From Clostridia bacterium (GTDB lineage: Bacteria > Bacillota > Clostridia > Oscillospirales > Acutalibacteraceae), in contig JAFXBF010000014.1 in NCBI GenBank assembly GCA_017516745.1, positions 1 through 64,000 of the forward strand: a stretch of 64,000 bases of DNA, in the 5' to 3' direction. The notes below the pieces were generated by a model. It saw nothing but the letters and a program-made list of their open reading frames with translations, did no database searches and had not been told where the DNA came from. Made by a program: the position numbers and the translations under genes. Positions 16,736 to 24,002 of this stretch are shown in pieces (the first letter of the stretch is position 1; each line of letters begins with the position of its first letter).

Positions 16736-17467
16736 ATGAAGAAACTTAGCATTGTTCTTGCACTTATCATGGCTCTCTCCTGCTTCAGCCTCACAGCTTT
16801 CGCAGCAACAGATGATGCTGGCACAGCAGAGTCCACAACAGAAGCAGCACAGGCAGCAAAGGTTGTTATCAACGTTAAGCTCATTGCTCTTGGCGGCACG
16901 GAAGATGCTCCTGTTGAGACAATCGTTCTCAACTACGATGCAGTTCCCGGTGCAAAGCTCACAGCAGCTGATATCCTTAACGCTGTTAAGTCTCGCCTTG
17001 GCGAAGAGAAGGTTGACACAGAGAACTTCGCAATCGCTGAAGAAGTTGTTGCTTACGACGATGTAAACCTTGACAACGCAAAGGACAATCCCTACAAGTT
17101 CACAGAGACAAAGGTTGTTGCCGGTATGAGTTACACATTTGATGTATTCGCATACGAGATCGACCACGTTGCTAACCTTGCCAACACAATCGGCGAGCAG
17201 CTTGCAAAGATTGACTGGGCAGGCATCACAAAGGCTAACGTTGCTCTTATCAACCAGATCATCACAGCTTCCAAGGCAGCTATCGATAGCCTTGTAAACG
17301 CTGAGTGGCCTGAGGCTGACAAGAAGGACGAGGCAAAGGATGAGACCACAACAGCTGAGACTGTTGAGACTCCCGACACAGGTGTATCTGCAGTAGCAGG
17401 TGCAGCAGTTGTTGTTCTTGCTCTCTCCGCAACAACAGCAGTTGTTCTTCGCAAGAAGGAAGACTAA
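16736..17467 (+). CDS. Secreted protein with PDTG wall-sorting-like tail
   Basis: 243 residues, with a strong signal peptide (1-23, cleavage after AFA) and a highly biased codon use that implies abundance. The middle region is a mixed alpha/beta domain I do not recognise, with few aromatics and many K, D and E. The tail is an acidic Thr-rich linker, then TPDTG, a hydrophobic segment of about 20 residues, and RKKED. This is the layout of a sortase substrate, with PDTG in place of LPXTG as often seen in Clostridia. Own promoter and AGGAGG site upstream; a double hairpin terminator follows. No sortase gene is in the window. Confidence 0.8.
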   Translation: MKKLSIVLALIMALSCFSLTAFAATDDAGTAESTTEAAQAAKVVINVKLIALGGTEDAPVETIVLNYDAVPGAKLTAADILNAVKSRLGEEKVDTENFAIAEEVVAYDDVNLDNAKDNPYKFTETKVVAGMSYTFDVFAYEIDHVANLANTIGEQLAKIDWAGITKANVALINQIITASKAAIDSLVNAEWPEADKKDEAKDETTTAETVETPDTGVSAVAGAAVVVLALSATTAVVLRKKED

Positions 17468-17500
17468 TTACTTAAGTCTTAACTGAATAAGTTAACACTT

Positions 17501-17554
17501 CAGCCGTCGGGGTTACCCGTCGGCTGTTTTGTTTTGCCTTGCAAAACAAAACAG
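17501..17554 (+). terminator. Double hairpin terminator
   Basis: AGCCG...CGGCT hairpin followed by TTTTGTTTT, which itself folds with the next bases (GTTTTGTTTTGC/GCAAAACAAAAC). Confidence 0.75.
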
Positions 17555-17633
17555 TCAATTATCCATCATTCTTTTTTACGGAATTTGCATTATTTAACAA
17601 AAACCCTTATAATAAGGTCAGAGGTGAAAGCGT

Positions 17634-18452
17634 ATGAAAATAATCAATCTTATCGAAGATACAGTGGGTAAGGAAGGCTTATACTTTGAGCACGGCTTGA
17701 GTTTTTATGTCGAAACCGAAAACCACCGCCTTCTGCTCGATACGGGCGCAAGCGGCGATTTTGTTCTCAACGCCGAAAAGCTCGGAATTGACCTCAGAAA
17801 GGTTGATACGCTTGTGTTGAGCCACGGCCATTACGACCACACGGGCGGTGTTATGCGCTTTGTCGGAATTAATCCAACCGCTAAAATCTATCTGCACAAA
17901 AACGCAGGCGGCGAATACTTTAACGACTATAATTCACAACGCAAATATATTGGTATCGACAAAAAAATCCTTGACCTGCCGCAGTTGATTTTAACCGAGG
18001 GCAATATAAAAATTGATGACGGGCTGTTTGTGTTTTCGGACATTGACTGTGTCAGCCCCATTCCGTCGGGCAACTCCATACTCAAAAAAGAGCTTGGCGG
18101 AGAATTGGTGCAGGACGATTTTAACCACGAGCAGTACCTCGTCGTCACTTCGGGCGGAAAAACGGCTTTGCTTTCGGGCTGTGCCCACCGTGGAATACTC
18201 AACATTATGTACGCTTTCAAAAATCTGTTTGGTTCTTACCCTGATTACGTTGTAAGCGGCTTTCATATGATGAAGAAAACTCCCTACAACGAAGCAGACA
18301 AGACTCTTGCCGGAGAAACCGCAAAAGCGCTGAAAGCAACGGGAGCAAAATTTTTCTCGGGTCATTGCACGGGAGATGAGGCAATGGAAATTCTTTTGCA
18401 AATTCTCGGCAACAAGCTGACGGTTATGCACTCAGGTGACAGAATTGTATAA
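17634..18452 (+). CDS. Metallo-beta-lactamase-fold hydrolase
   Basis: 272-residue cytoplasmic MBL-fold protein. The di-metal motif HGHYDH is at 64-69, a further LLSGCAHRGILN segment carries a metal His near 183, and SGFHMM and SGHCTGDEA supply late ligands. The arrangement fits the group annotated as 7,8-dihydropterin-6-methyl-aminobenzene-phosphate-synthase-like in archaea and Clostridia; the true substrate is not known. Codon use is more AT-rich than in the neighbours. A 34-residue protein and a secreted PHP protein follow on the same strand. Confidence 0.85.
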   Translation: MKIINLIEDTVGKEGLYFEHGLSFYVETENHRLLLDTGASGDFVLNAEKLGIDLRKVDTLVLSHGHYDHTGGVMRFVGINPTAKIYLHKNAGGEYFNDYNSQRKYIGIDKKILDLPQLILTEGNIKIDDGLFVFSDIDCVSPIPSGNSILKKELGGELVQDDFNHEQYLVVTSGGKTALLSGCAHRGILNIMYAFKNLFGSYPDYVVSGFHMMKKTPYNEADKTLAGETAKALKATGAKFFSGHCTGDEAMEILLQILGNKLTVMHSGDRIV

Positions 18453-18564
18453 TAAGTATGCTCGCTTTTGGCATTTTAACCAAAATAATCTTGTTGGTAT
18501 TGACTTTTTTGTTTGTTCTTATTACAATTTCCTTAAAAGCAATATTGAAAGGAATGGTTTGATT

Positions 18565-18669
18565 ATGGATTTCAATGTTTTTTTAAGAGACCTTATTTCA
18601 TCGATTGACTTTTTTCTCTATGACGTAATCGTTTGGTTGAGTCAGTTTATTCCCTGGTTAACGTTATAA
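18565..18669 (+). CDS. Tiny amphipathic protein (34 residues)
   Basis: Unrecognised. It starts at an ATG nine bases after GAAAGGA and ends 15 bases before the secreted PHP gene. The sequence is acidic at the start, then strongly hydrophobic/aromatic with spaced F, W, L and I residues (DFFLYDVIVWLSQFIPWLTL), consistent with a membrane-lying or spanning helix. A second small protein of similar character follows the PHP gene. A longer in-frame reading from 18436 overlaps the preceding gene and lacks a ribosome site. Confidence 0.55.
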   Translation: MDFNVFLRDLISSIDFFLYDVIVWLSQFIPWLTL

Positions 18670-18684
18670 TAAGGAGAAATACAA

Positions 18685-20070
18685 ATGAAAACTAAAGTTA
18701 AAAGGATTATTTCCGTTTTTCTTTGCCTTACAATTCTGACGGGTGTCGGCGTAACCGCTTTTGCCGCTGATTCGGCGGAGGAGTACGACTTTAAAATAAG
18801 CAGCCCGTACGATACCGTAGATTGGGAAAATTGGAAGCAGTATAAAGCCTCGCTCCATTCCCACACCGATGCAAGCGACGGCGGCCAGTCGATTGAAGAG
18901 AGCGTAAAGAGCCATTATGATTTAGGCTTTCAGATTCTTGCAATAACCGACCATGCGGTTCTCGGTAAGCAGTGGAACGAGGTTCCGGATATGGTGCCTC
19001 TTTACAGGCTTTTCAAGTTCGAGCGTACGGGTATGCGTGACCCGATTGTTCTGACGGACGAAGAGCGTGAGCAGATTATTGCAGGAACCTACGAAAGTGC
19101 AGAGCGTGCCGCACTCGAAGAAAAGCTCGGCTATGAGCTCGGCGGTATGATGGAGGTTACGGGCGGTTGTGAGGCAAACGGCGCAACACCCATCAACGAT
19201 TGCCACATCAACACGTTCAACTGTCAGGCGGCACGTGCCAAAATGGGCATATACGGCGATTTCAAAACCATAGTTGAGGATTGCGAGGAGGAAGGCGGAT
19301 ACTCCTTCCTTGACCATACGGGCGAGTACGTAGGCAGATGGGAAGAGGATGAGTGGAGAGCACACGAGCCTTACTATGCCAACAAATTTGCAAATATTTT
19401 CCTTGAATACGAGTCCTGCGTTGCCTTCGATGTCAACAGCACAAGATTTGATTCCGTAATCTGGGACGAGGTTCTTCAGCTTACAATTCCCAAGGGCAGA
19501 AACGTGCCCGGCATTGCCTTTTCGGACTCTCACCAGAAGGGCGAGGATAACGACTGGGCATTTACAATGATGCTTATGCCCGAGCTCACCCTTGAAGCAT
19601 ACGAGGCTTGTATGAGAAGCGGTGCCTGGTTCAACGTGGGCAGAGTTGATACGTTTTACCTCGGCGATGATTTTAACGGCACGGGCAACCTTCCGCCCGC
19701 AGTTGCAAGAGTTGACGTGAATCAGGAGGAGGACACGATTTCTTTTATAGGCAGCGAGTTTGACAACGTTCAGTGGATATCCGACGGAAAAATTATAGCG
19801 GAAGGCGCAGACCTTACCTCAATTGACCTTGACGATTATAAGGATGAGCTCGGCTGCTACGTCCGTTTCCAGATTACGGGCCCCGGCGGAATTCTTTATT
19901 CACAGCCTTTTGTAACTATGGCCGAGGGCGTTGAATACACCTCAACGGTTTATGTACAGTTTGATACGTCTATGTTTTTCAGAGCACTTGCGGATGTTTT
20001 TGACGCCACAATCGGACGCACGTTTATAGCGGTTCTTCTCAAAAGACTGCTCTGGAACCATATCTGGTAA
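18685..20070 (+). CDS. Secreted PHP-domain phosphoesterase-like protein
   Basis: 461 residues with a signal peptide (cleavage near AFAA, residue 28). The PHP metal motifs are visible: SLHSHTDASDGGQS (near 56), AITDHA (near 87), a LDHTGEY segment and FSDSHQKG. This suggests a metal-dependent phosphoesterase acting outside the membrane, unlike the usual cytoplasmic PHP proteins. After about residue 340 there is a beta-rich domain, and the last 35 residues form an amphipathic hydrophobic tail (SMFFRALADVF...LLKRLLWNHIW). Two tiny proteins flank the gene with spacings of 12-15 bases, so the three form one unit. Substrate unknown. Confidence 0.8.
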   Translation: MKTKVKRIISVFLCLTILTGVGVTAFAADSAEEYDFKISSPYDTVDWENWKQYKASLHSHTDASDGGQSIEESVKSHYDLGFQILAITDHAVLGKQWNEVPDMVPLYRLFKFERTGMRDPIVLTDEEREQIIAGTYESAERAALEEKLGYELGGMMEVTGGCEANGATPINDCHINTFNCQAARAKMGIYGDFKTIVEDCEEEGGYSFLDHTGEYVGRWEEDEWRAHEPYYANKFANIFLEYESCVAFDVNSTRFDSVIWDEVLQLTIPKGRNVPGIAFSDSHQKGEDNDWAFTMMLMPELTLEAYEACMRSGAWFNVGRVDTFYLGDDFNGTGNLPPAVARVDVNQEEDTISFIGSEFDNVQWISDGKIIAEGADLTSIDLDDYKDELGCYVRFQITGPGGILYSQPFVTMAEGVEYTSTVYVQFDTSMFFRALADVFDATIGRTFIAVLLKRLLWNHIW

Positions 20071-20082
20071 GGAGGTAAGAGT

Positions 20083-20271
20083 ATGAGCTTTCTGACTGAT
20101 ATTATTACGTTCTTTTTGGGCGAAAACGCATTGGCTGACGGTTGGGTAGGTCTTGGCGACCTGCTCGGCGCACTGTACTACAAGGATACACCTGCCATAA
20201 GAGCAATCCTTGACCCGATTTACGAAGGTTTCTGGGATTTTCTGATTGATTTATTAAATTTGTTTATGTAA
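20083..20271 (+). CDS. Small acidic/hydrophobic protein (62 residues)
   Basis: Unrecognised. A strong GGAGG lies eight bases before ATG, and the gene starts 12 bases after the PHP gene. It has two hydrophobic stretches: SFLTDIITFFLGE at the start and FWDFLIDLLNLFM at the very end. A short acidic middle lies between. The end resembles the C-terminal tails of exported proteins in this window. A terminator follows, closing the unit. Confidence 0.65.
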   Translation: MSFLTDIITFFLGENALADGWVGLGDLLGALYYKDTPAIRAILDPIYEGFWDFLIDLLNLFM

Positions 20272-20290
20272 TAACTCATATAAAAAACGA

Positions 20291-20331
20291 AATGAGCTGC
20301 TTCACTTTCATAGTGAGACAGCTCATTGTTT
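20291..20331 (+). terminator. Terminator of the PHP unit
   Basis: AATGAGCTG pairs with CAGCTCATT around an inner TCACT/AGTGA stem, followed by GTTTTG. Confidence 0.7.
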
Positions 20332-20478
20332 TGTAAACCGTAGGGGGAATTCAATCACACCGACAAACTGTAATTTCGTGAAAATTCGAAAAAGCATTTT
20401 ATAATATACTCAACTCTCTCTAACATTTTTATGCTGACCCGAATAAAATGTTTTAGAATTTACGGGAGCGTGACCAAA

Positions 20479-20970
20479 ATGAAAAGCTTTATCAATTTTT
20501 GTTCCGTGTTCAGAAGAAGGGCAGATGCAGTTGCGTTTATAAGCGGCGGCAGAAACTATCCGAAATTACACGGAACGGTATTTTTTTATGCCGAGTCTGA
20601 CGGCGTTGTGGTACGTGCGGAAATTGACGGCTTGCCAAAGGCAGGAAAACCGTGCAGCAGTCCGATATATGCGATTCACATACACGACGGAACGGAATGT
20701 ACAGGTAACGGGACAGATGATTTTGCAAACACGGGCGGACATTATAACCCGAACAACTGTCCCCACCCTTACCACGCAGGCGACCTGCCGCCGCTGTTCA
20801 GCGTGAACGGTAAAGCAATGATGGCTTTTTTAACAGATAGATTTATGGTAAAAGAAATCATTGGGAAAACGGTTATCATACACAGCAGACCCGATGATTT
20901 TACTACCCAGCCCTCGGGCAACGCAGGAGAAAAAATCGCCTGCGGAGTAATAACCCTGACGGCGCGATAA
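20479..20970 (+). CDS. Cu/Zn superoxide dismutase-like protein, no signal peptide
   Basis: 163 residues matching the SodC fold. Copper ligands HIH (67, 69), bridging His88 in GGHYNP, zinc ligands among H96/H99 and D102, and the late copper His135 in IIHSRPDDF are present. C74 and C155 could form the usual disulfide. The electrostatic-loop segment ends in GNAGEKIACG. Bacterial SodC is normally exported, but this protein starts directly with a short basic N-terminus and has no signal peptide. The start at 20479 follows GGGAG; a longer frame from 20431 is possible but also lacks a signal. It stands alone between terminators. Superoxide protection is inferred from the intact ligand set. Confidence 0.85.
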   Translation: MKSFINFCSVFRRRADAVAFISGGRNYPKLHGTVFFYAESDGVVVRAEIDGLPKAGKPCSSPIYAIHIHDGTECTGNGTDDFANTGGHYNPNNCPHPYHAGDLPPLFSVNGKAMMAFLTDRFMVKEIIGKTVIIHSRPDDFTTQPSGNAGEKIACGVITLTAR

Positions 20971-20973
20971 AAA

Positions 20974-21007
20974 AATAAAGGCTGATGTTTTCATCAGCCC
21001 TTATTTA
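20974..21007. terminator. Bidirectional terminator
   Basis: AAATAAAGGCTGATG, loop TTTT, then CATCAGCCCTTATTT. It serves the SOD gene and the convergent gene. Confidence 0.8.
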
Positions 21008-21497
21008 TGTTTTCTGCTTCTAATCTTAACAGATAAAATTTTTGCAACCACTCGGGTTGTTTGGTAACGTTGTCTTTGAGTTTTTCAAGTGTTCGTTTGC
21101 CGGTGCGGCGGTCAAGTATTGCAAACATTCTGACGATGGGGTTATCGGATTCTATACTGTTTTTTATATCCTGATTGCGGTATTCTGCAAGCGCATCACA
21201 AAATTCACGGCACATATGGGCATCCCGCTCTTCGGCAGGTATTCTCTCGGTATAATCAACCATCTGACCCCAATTTCTTTCGTCCTTAGGATAACCCTTC
21301 TTTCCAAGGTCGGCATATAATGTTTCCCACGAAAACTGTTTTTTATATTTATTGTCAATACAAACCTCAAAAATCTTGCATCCGTCCATTCCGGGGTAAC
21401 AGGTGCAACCGTATCTGACCCTGCCTTTTATACTGTCGGCAAGCATTTCCTTTTCGAGGTATTTTCGCATACCACTCCAAGAACCTTCGTATCCCAT
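20994..21497 (-). CDS. Uncharacterised protein, SF0329-like
   Basis: 167-residue soluble protein. The N-terminal stretch (LADSIKGRVRYGCTCY) and the C-terminal stretch (MFAILDRRTGKRTLEKL, then FYLLRLEAE) resemble a small uncharacterised family annotated SF0329, which I recall from memory only. Middle cysteines (C32, C34, C40, C46) are not arranged as a clear metal site. The start follows AAGATGG at fair spacing. It overlaps the bidirectional terminator at its 3' end. Own transcription unit. Confidence 0.6.
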   Translation of the reverse strand: MGYEGSWSGMRKYLEKEMLADSIKGRVRYGCTCYPGMDGCKIFEVCIDNKYKKQFSWETLYADLGKKGYPKDERNWGQMVDYTERIPAEERDAHMCREFCDALAEYRNQDIKNSIESDNPIVRMFAILDRRTGKRTLEKLKDNVTKQPEWLQKFYLLRLEAENINKG

Positions 21498-21564
21498 AAA
21501 CTGACCATCTTTCTAAAGAGAATACTTATTTGTTTTTAAAATAGCATACGCTTTAAATTTTGTC

Positions 21565-21592
21565 AATGAAAAAAGGCTGATAATCAACCAGC
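21565..21592 (-). terminator. Minus-strand terminator-like hairpin
   Basis: On the minus strand AAGGGCTGG...CCAGCC-type stem (GGCTG/CAGCC) followed by TTTTTT. Probably ends the tRNA-Pro transcript after the hairpin chain. Confidence 0.55.
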
Positions 21593-21652
21593 CCTTGTTA
21601 TGGCTATGCGCTACGAAAAAAGATGTTTTCAAAGGTTTGCGTATCTCACATA

Positions 21653-21823
21653 AAATGATATATTGCTTGCGCGATATGATATACGACAAGCCGTATGATA
21701 TACTTGCTTTGCAAGCATGATATAATATCCGTTCCTTCATATGCTGAAAGCATAAATCATCGCACGATTGTGCGATATCATATCGAAGATATATCACCCG
21801 TTCCGCAAGGAACGGATATCATT
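21653..21823. repeat. Hairpin-chain repeat, copy 2
   Basis: Same module order as copy 1 at 11.7 kb: AATGATAT end, six hairpins, shared spacers ATGATATA, TATAATATCCGTTCCTT and ATATCATATCGAAGATAT, then ATATCATT. Stem changes keep pairing: CGCAC/GTGCG here versus CGCTC/GAGCG, CTTGC/GCAAG versus TTTC/GAAA, CCGTTCC/GGAACGG versus CCGTTC/GAACGG. It occupies the gap between an SF0329-like gene and tRNA-Pro. Confidence 0.8.
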
Positions 21824-21861
21824 GAAAAACGGCAAGTTTCTATTGAAACTTGTCGTTTTTC
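21823..21861 (-). terminator. Terminator of tRNA-Pro
   Basis: GAAAAACG(A/G)CAAGTTTC stem closing on CTATT, with T-runs on both sides, directly after the CCA end of the tRNA. Confidence 0.7.
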
Positions 21862-21862
21862 T

Positions 21863-21938
21863 TGGTCGGAGTGAAGAGACTCGAACTCCCGACATCCTGC
21901 TCCCAAAGCAGGCGCGCTACCAACTGCGCTACACCCCG
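21863..21938 (-). tRNA. tRNA-Pro (UGG)
   Basis: 76 bases including encoded CCA. Acceptor CGGGGTG/CACTCCG, D-loop AGCGCAGTTGGTAGCGC, anticodon stem CCTGC/GCAGG with loop TTTGGGA (anticodon TGG), T-loop GTTCGAGTC. Confidence 0.97.
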
Positions 21939-21961
21939 AACTTATTTAAATAACGAAGATT

Positions 21962-21990
21962 ATTATATTAAATTAAAGGGTTAATGTCAA
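21962..21990 (-). promoter_or_regulatory. Consensus promoter of tRNA-Pro
   Basis: TTGACA, 17 bases, TATAAT on the minus strand. The -35 hexamer overlaps the stop codon of the upstream flavoprotein gene. Confidence 0.8.
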
Positions 21991-23183
21991 GCGGTTGCGG
22001 CATTTTTACCTGCAAGTCTGCCACTGGCGAACGCCCAGCTAAGGTTGAAGCCGCCGCAGGCGCCGTCAACGTCGAGAATTTCGCCGCAGGCGTATAGCCC
22101 GTCAGTTTTTTTTGACATCATTGTTCTTGAGTCAAACTGCCTTACGTCTGCGCCGCCCTTGGTAATCTGTGCATCCTTAAAGCTCTTTGTGCCTTTGAGC
22201 GTGAGGGTAAAGCCCTTTAGCTCGAGGGCAATTTTTTTTGCGTTTTCTTCGGTGATTTCCTTTGCCGTTTTCGGCAGAAAGCCAAGAGCTGATTTGATTA
22301 CCGCCGTGCCGAGTGCCTTGGGCACAAGACCGCCGAGCAGGTATTCGGCGCTTTGGTCGGGGCTTCGTGTAACTGCGGCAAAAACCGCCGATTTTGCCTT
22401 TTTAACATCAAAATCGGGAAGAAGGTCTATTGTAATGAAAGCCTTTTTATCGGGGGATATGAAGCGGCTTAAATCCATTGCCGCTATGCCCGAAATGCCA
22501 TAATCGGTGAAAAGAATTTCTCCCTTTGCCTCACCGCCCGTTGAAAGCGTGAGCTTTGCCGAGGCACGCACACCCTTGAGCGCTTTTATCTTTGCTGTGT
22601 CGGTTACAAGCTGAACAAGTGCAGGCGCAAGCGGTGTTATACTATGCCCGAAGTTTTTGAGCAGGGGATATCCGCTGCCGTCACTTCCCTGTGCAGGGGA
22701 GGATTTTCCGCCGCAGGCAATGATAATCTTTTTGGCGGAATATTCGCCGTTTATATTGAAAATACTGTTAGCTTTTTTTATTGAACTTACCTTATAATCG
22801 CAGAAAAACTGCACACCCAGTCTTTCGCACTCAAAGCGAAGTGCATCGAGCACACTTGCGGCAGTGTTGCTCAACGGATAAAGTCTGCCTTCGCTGTCTG
22901 CACGGGTAAAAAGCCCCATTGATTCAAAAAAATCAATCAGGCTTTCGGCGTTATATTCGGTTAAGGCGTGCTGTGCAAAGGCACGGTTTGTGTAAGCGTG
23001 TGTGTCGGCGTTAAGGTTGCCGAGGTTACAGCGTCCGTTGCCCGTTGCGAGTATCTTTTTGCCGACTCTCGGCAGATGCTCAAAAACGGCAACGCTTAAT
23101 TCTGAATTTGTCCTCTTCGCCTCAATCGCCGCCGCAAGTGAGCTTGCACCAGCGCCGATTATTGCGATGTCGTAAGTTTTCAT
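21987..23183 (-). CDS. HI0933/YhiN-family FAD-dependent oxidoreductase
   Basis: 398-residue flavoprotein. The FAD-binding dinucleotide motif IIGAGASSLAAAIEA is at 8-22, the family stretch GKKILATGNGRCNLGN near 42, and the C-terminal AGEILDVDGACGGFNLSWA-type FAD segment (YACGEILDVDGACGG) near 365. Proteins of this family are annotated as aminoacetone oxidase-like or BaiN-like; the substrate here is unknown. A minus-strand unit with the phosphodiesterase gene six bases upstream is likely. Confidence 0.9.
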   Translation of the reverse strand: MKTYDIAIIGAGASSLAAAIEAKRTNSELSVAVFEHLPRVGKKILATGNGRCNLGNLNADTHAYTNRAFAQHALTEYNAESLIDFFESMGLFTRADSEGRLYPLSNTAASVLDALRFECERLGVQFFCDYKVSSIKKANSIFNINGEYSAKKIIIACGGKSSPAQGSDGSGYPLLKNFGHSITPLAPALVQLVTDTAKIKALKGVRASAKLTLSTGGEAKGEILFTDYGISGIAAMDLSRFISPDKKAFITIDLLPDFDVKKAKSAVFAAVTRSPDQSAEYLLGGLVPKALGTAVIKSALGFLPKTAKEITEENAKKIALELKGFTLTLKGTKSFKDAQITKGGADVRQFDSRTMMSKKTDGLYACGEILDVDGACGGFNLSWAFASGRLAGKNAATA

Positions 23184-23189
23184 TACGCT

Positions 23190-23990
23190 TTATATAACTC
23201 CGTAAAAGTGAATTATGTTCATATCCTCGGGCATTTCAAGCCCGTGACCGCCCGAAGCGCCGTCAATTTCGTGGCAGCCGTGGTCGGGTGCATAGCCGAT
23301 AAGTGTGGTGTGGTTTTTCCAGTTTTCCTTAACGGCGTTTGCCAAGGTTTCAAATGCCGCCGAATTGTGTTTGAGTGCTTCAAGCGCCTCTTTTCCTTCG
23401 GGGCTGACCTTGTGCATCACGGCATCGTAGTTGCCGTTGTAAACGCAGATAAGGTCGTACTTATCCTCTTTTATCAGCTCAACCGCCCTTGCGTTTGCTT
23501 CGTCGGGAGTGTTGACAATAAAGTAATCCATTTCACGCTCGAGGAAAATTTTGGACATACTGTCTTCGCCTGTGGAAACTATGCAGGGCTTTTTGCCTGC
23601 ACGGATAAGTGCATCAAAAACGCTGTCCGTCTTTACAACGGGCTTGCGGTATGCCTTGATACCGTGTGTGTCGGGGGTGACACCCGTGTACATTGTCGCA
23701 AAGCAAACGGGGGTAACGCTGGGCATAACCGTTTTAAGCGGCAGGGTGAGCTGTGTGTTGAGCATTACGGGCTCGAAAATTTCGGTGTATTTTCCGAAAA
23801 GCCACAGCGCAACCGCATCGGGGTTATACATCAGCACACGGTCAATATTTTTGCCGTGTGTGAATTTTTTCATTATTTCAAGTGCAGGCTCTGCCTGCTT
23901 GGGTGCATCAACACCGAGAGCTTCCGTTATCGCTGCGGCAATACCCGTAAGCTCAAGCGGACAGAAAAGCTCGTTAAGCAAATCAGCCAT
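23190..23990 (-). CDS. Alkaline phosphatase/nucleotide pyrophosphatase-superfamily protein
   Basis: 266 residues of the type I phosphodiesterase (PF01663-like) fold. The nucleophile region MPSVTPVCFATMYTGVTPDTHG (shown in part: SVTPVCFATMYTG, near 90) carries the Thr/Ser nucleophile; late metal ligands lie in GYAPDHGCHE and GGHG. It is shorter than most members and has no signal peptide, so it acts in the cytoplasm. Sits between the flavoprotein and GT8-VTT genes with gaps of 6 and 12 bases, suggesting one operon. Substrate unknown. Confidence 0.8.
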   Translation of the reverse strand: MADLLNELFCPLELTGIAAAITEALGVDAPKQAEPALEIMKKFTHGKNIDRVLMYNPDAVALWLFGKYTEIFEPVMLNTQLTLPLKTVMPSVTPVCFATMYTGVTPDTHGIKAYRKPVVKTDSVFDALIRAGKKPCIVSTGEDSMSKIFLEREMDYFIVNTPDEANARAVELIKEDKYDLICVYNGNYDAVMHKVSPEGKEALEALKHNSAAFETLANAVKENWKNHTTLIGYAPDHGCHEIDGASGGHGLEMPEDMNIIHFYGVI

Positions 23991-24002
23991 TGAAATCAGT
24001 CC

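Noticed and set aside
23208..23993. 261-codon open frame opposite the phosphodiesterase gene
   Set aside because: Antisense shadow; the minus-strand protein has catalytic motifs and this one has none.
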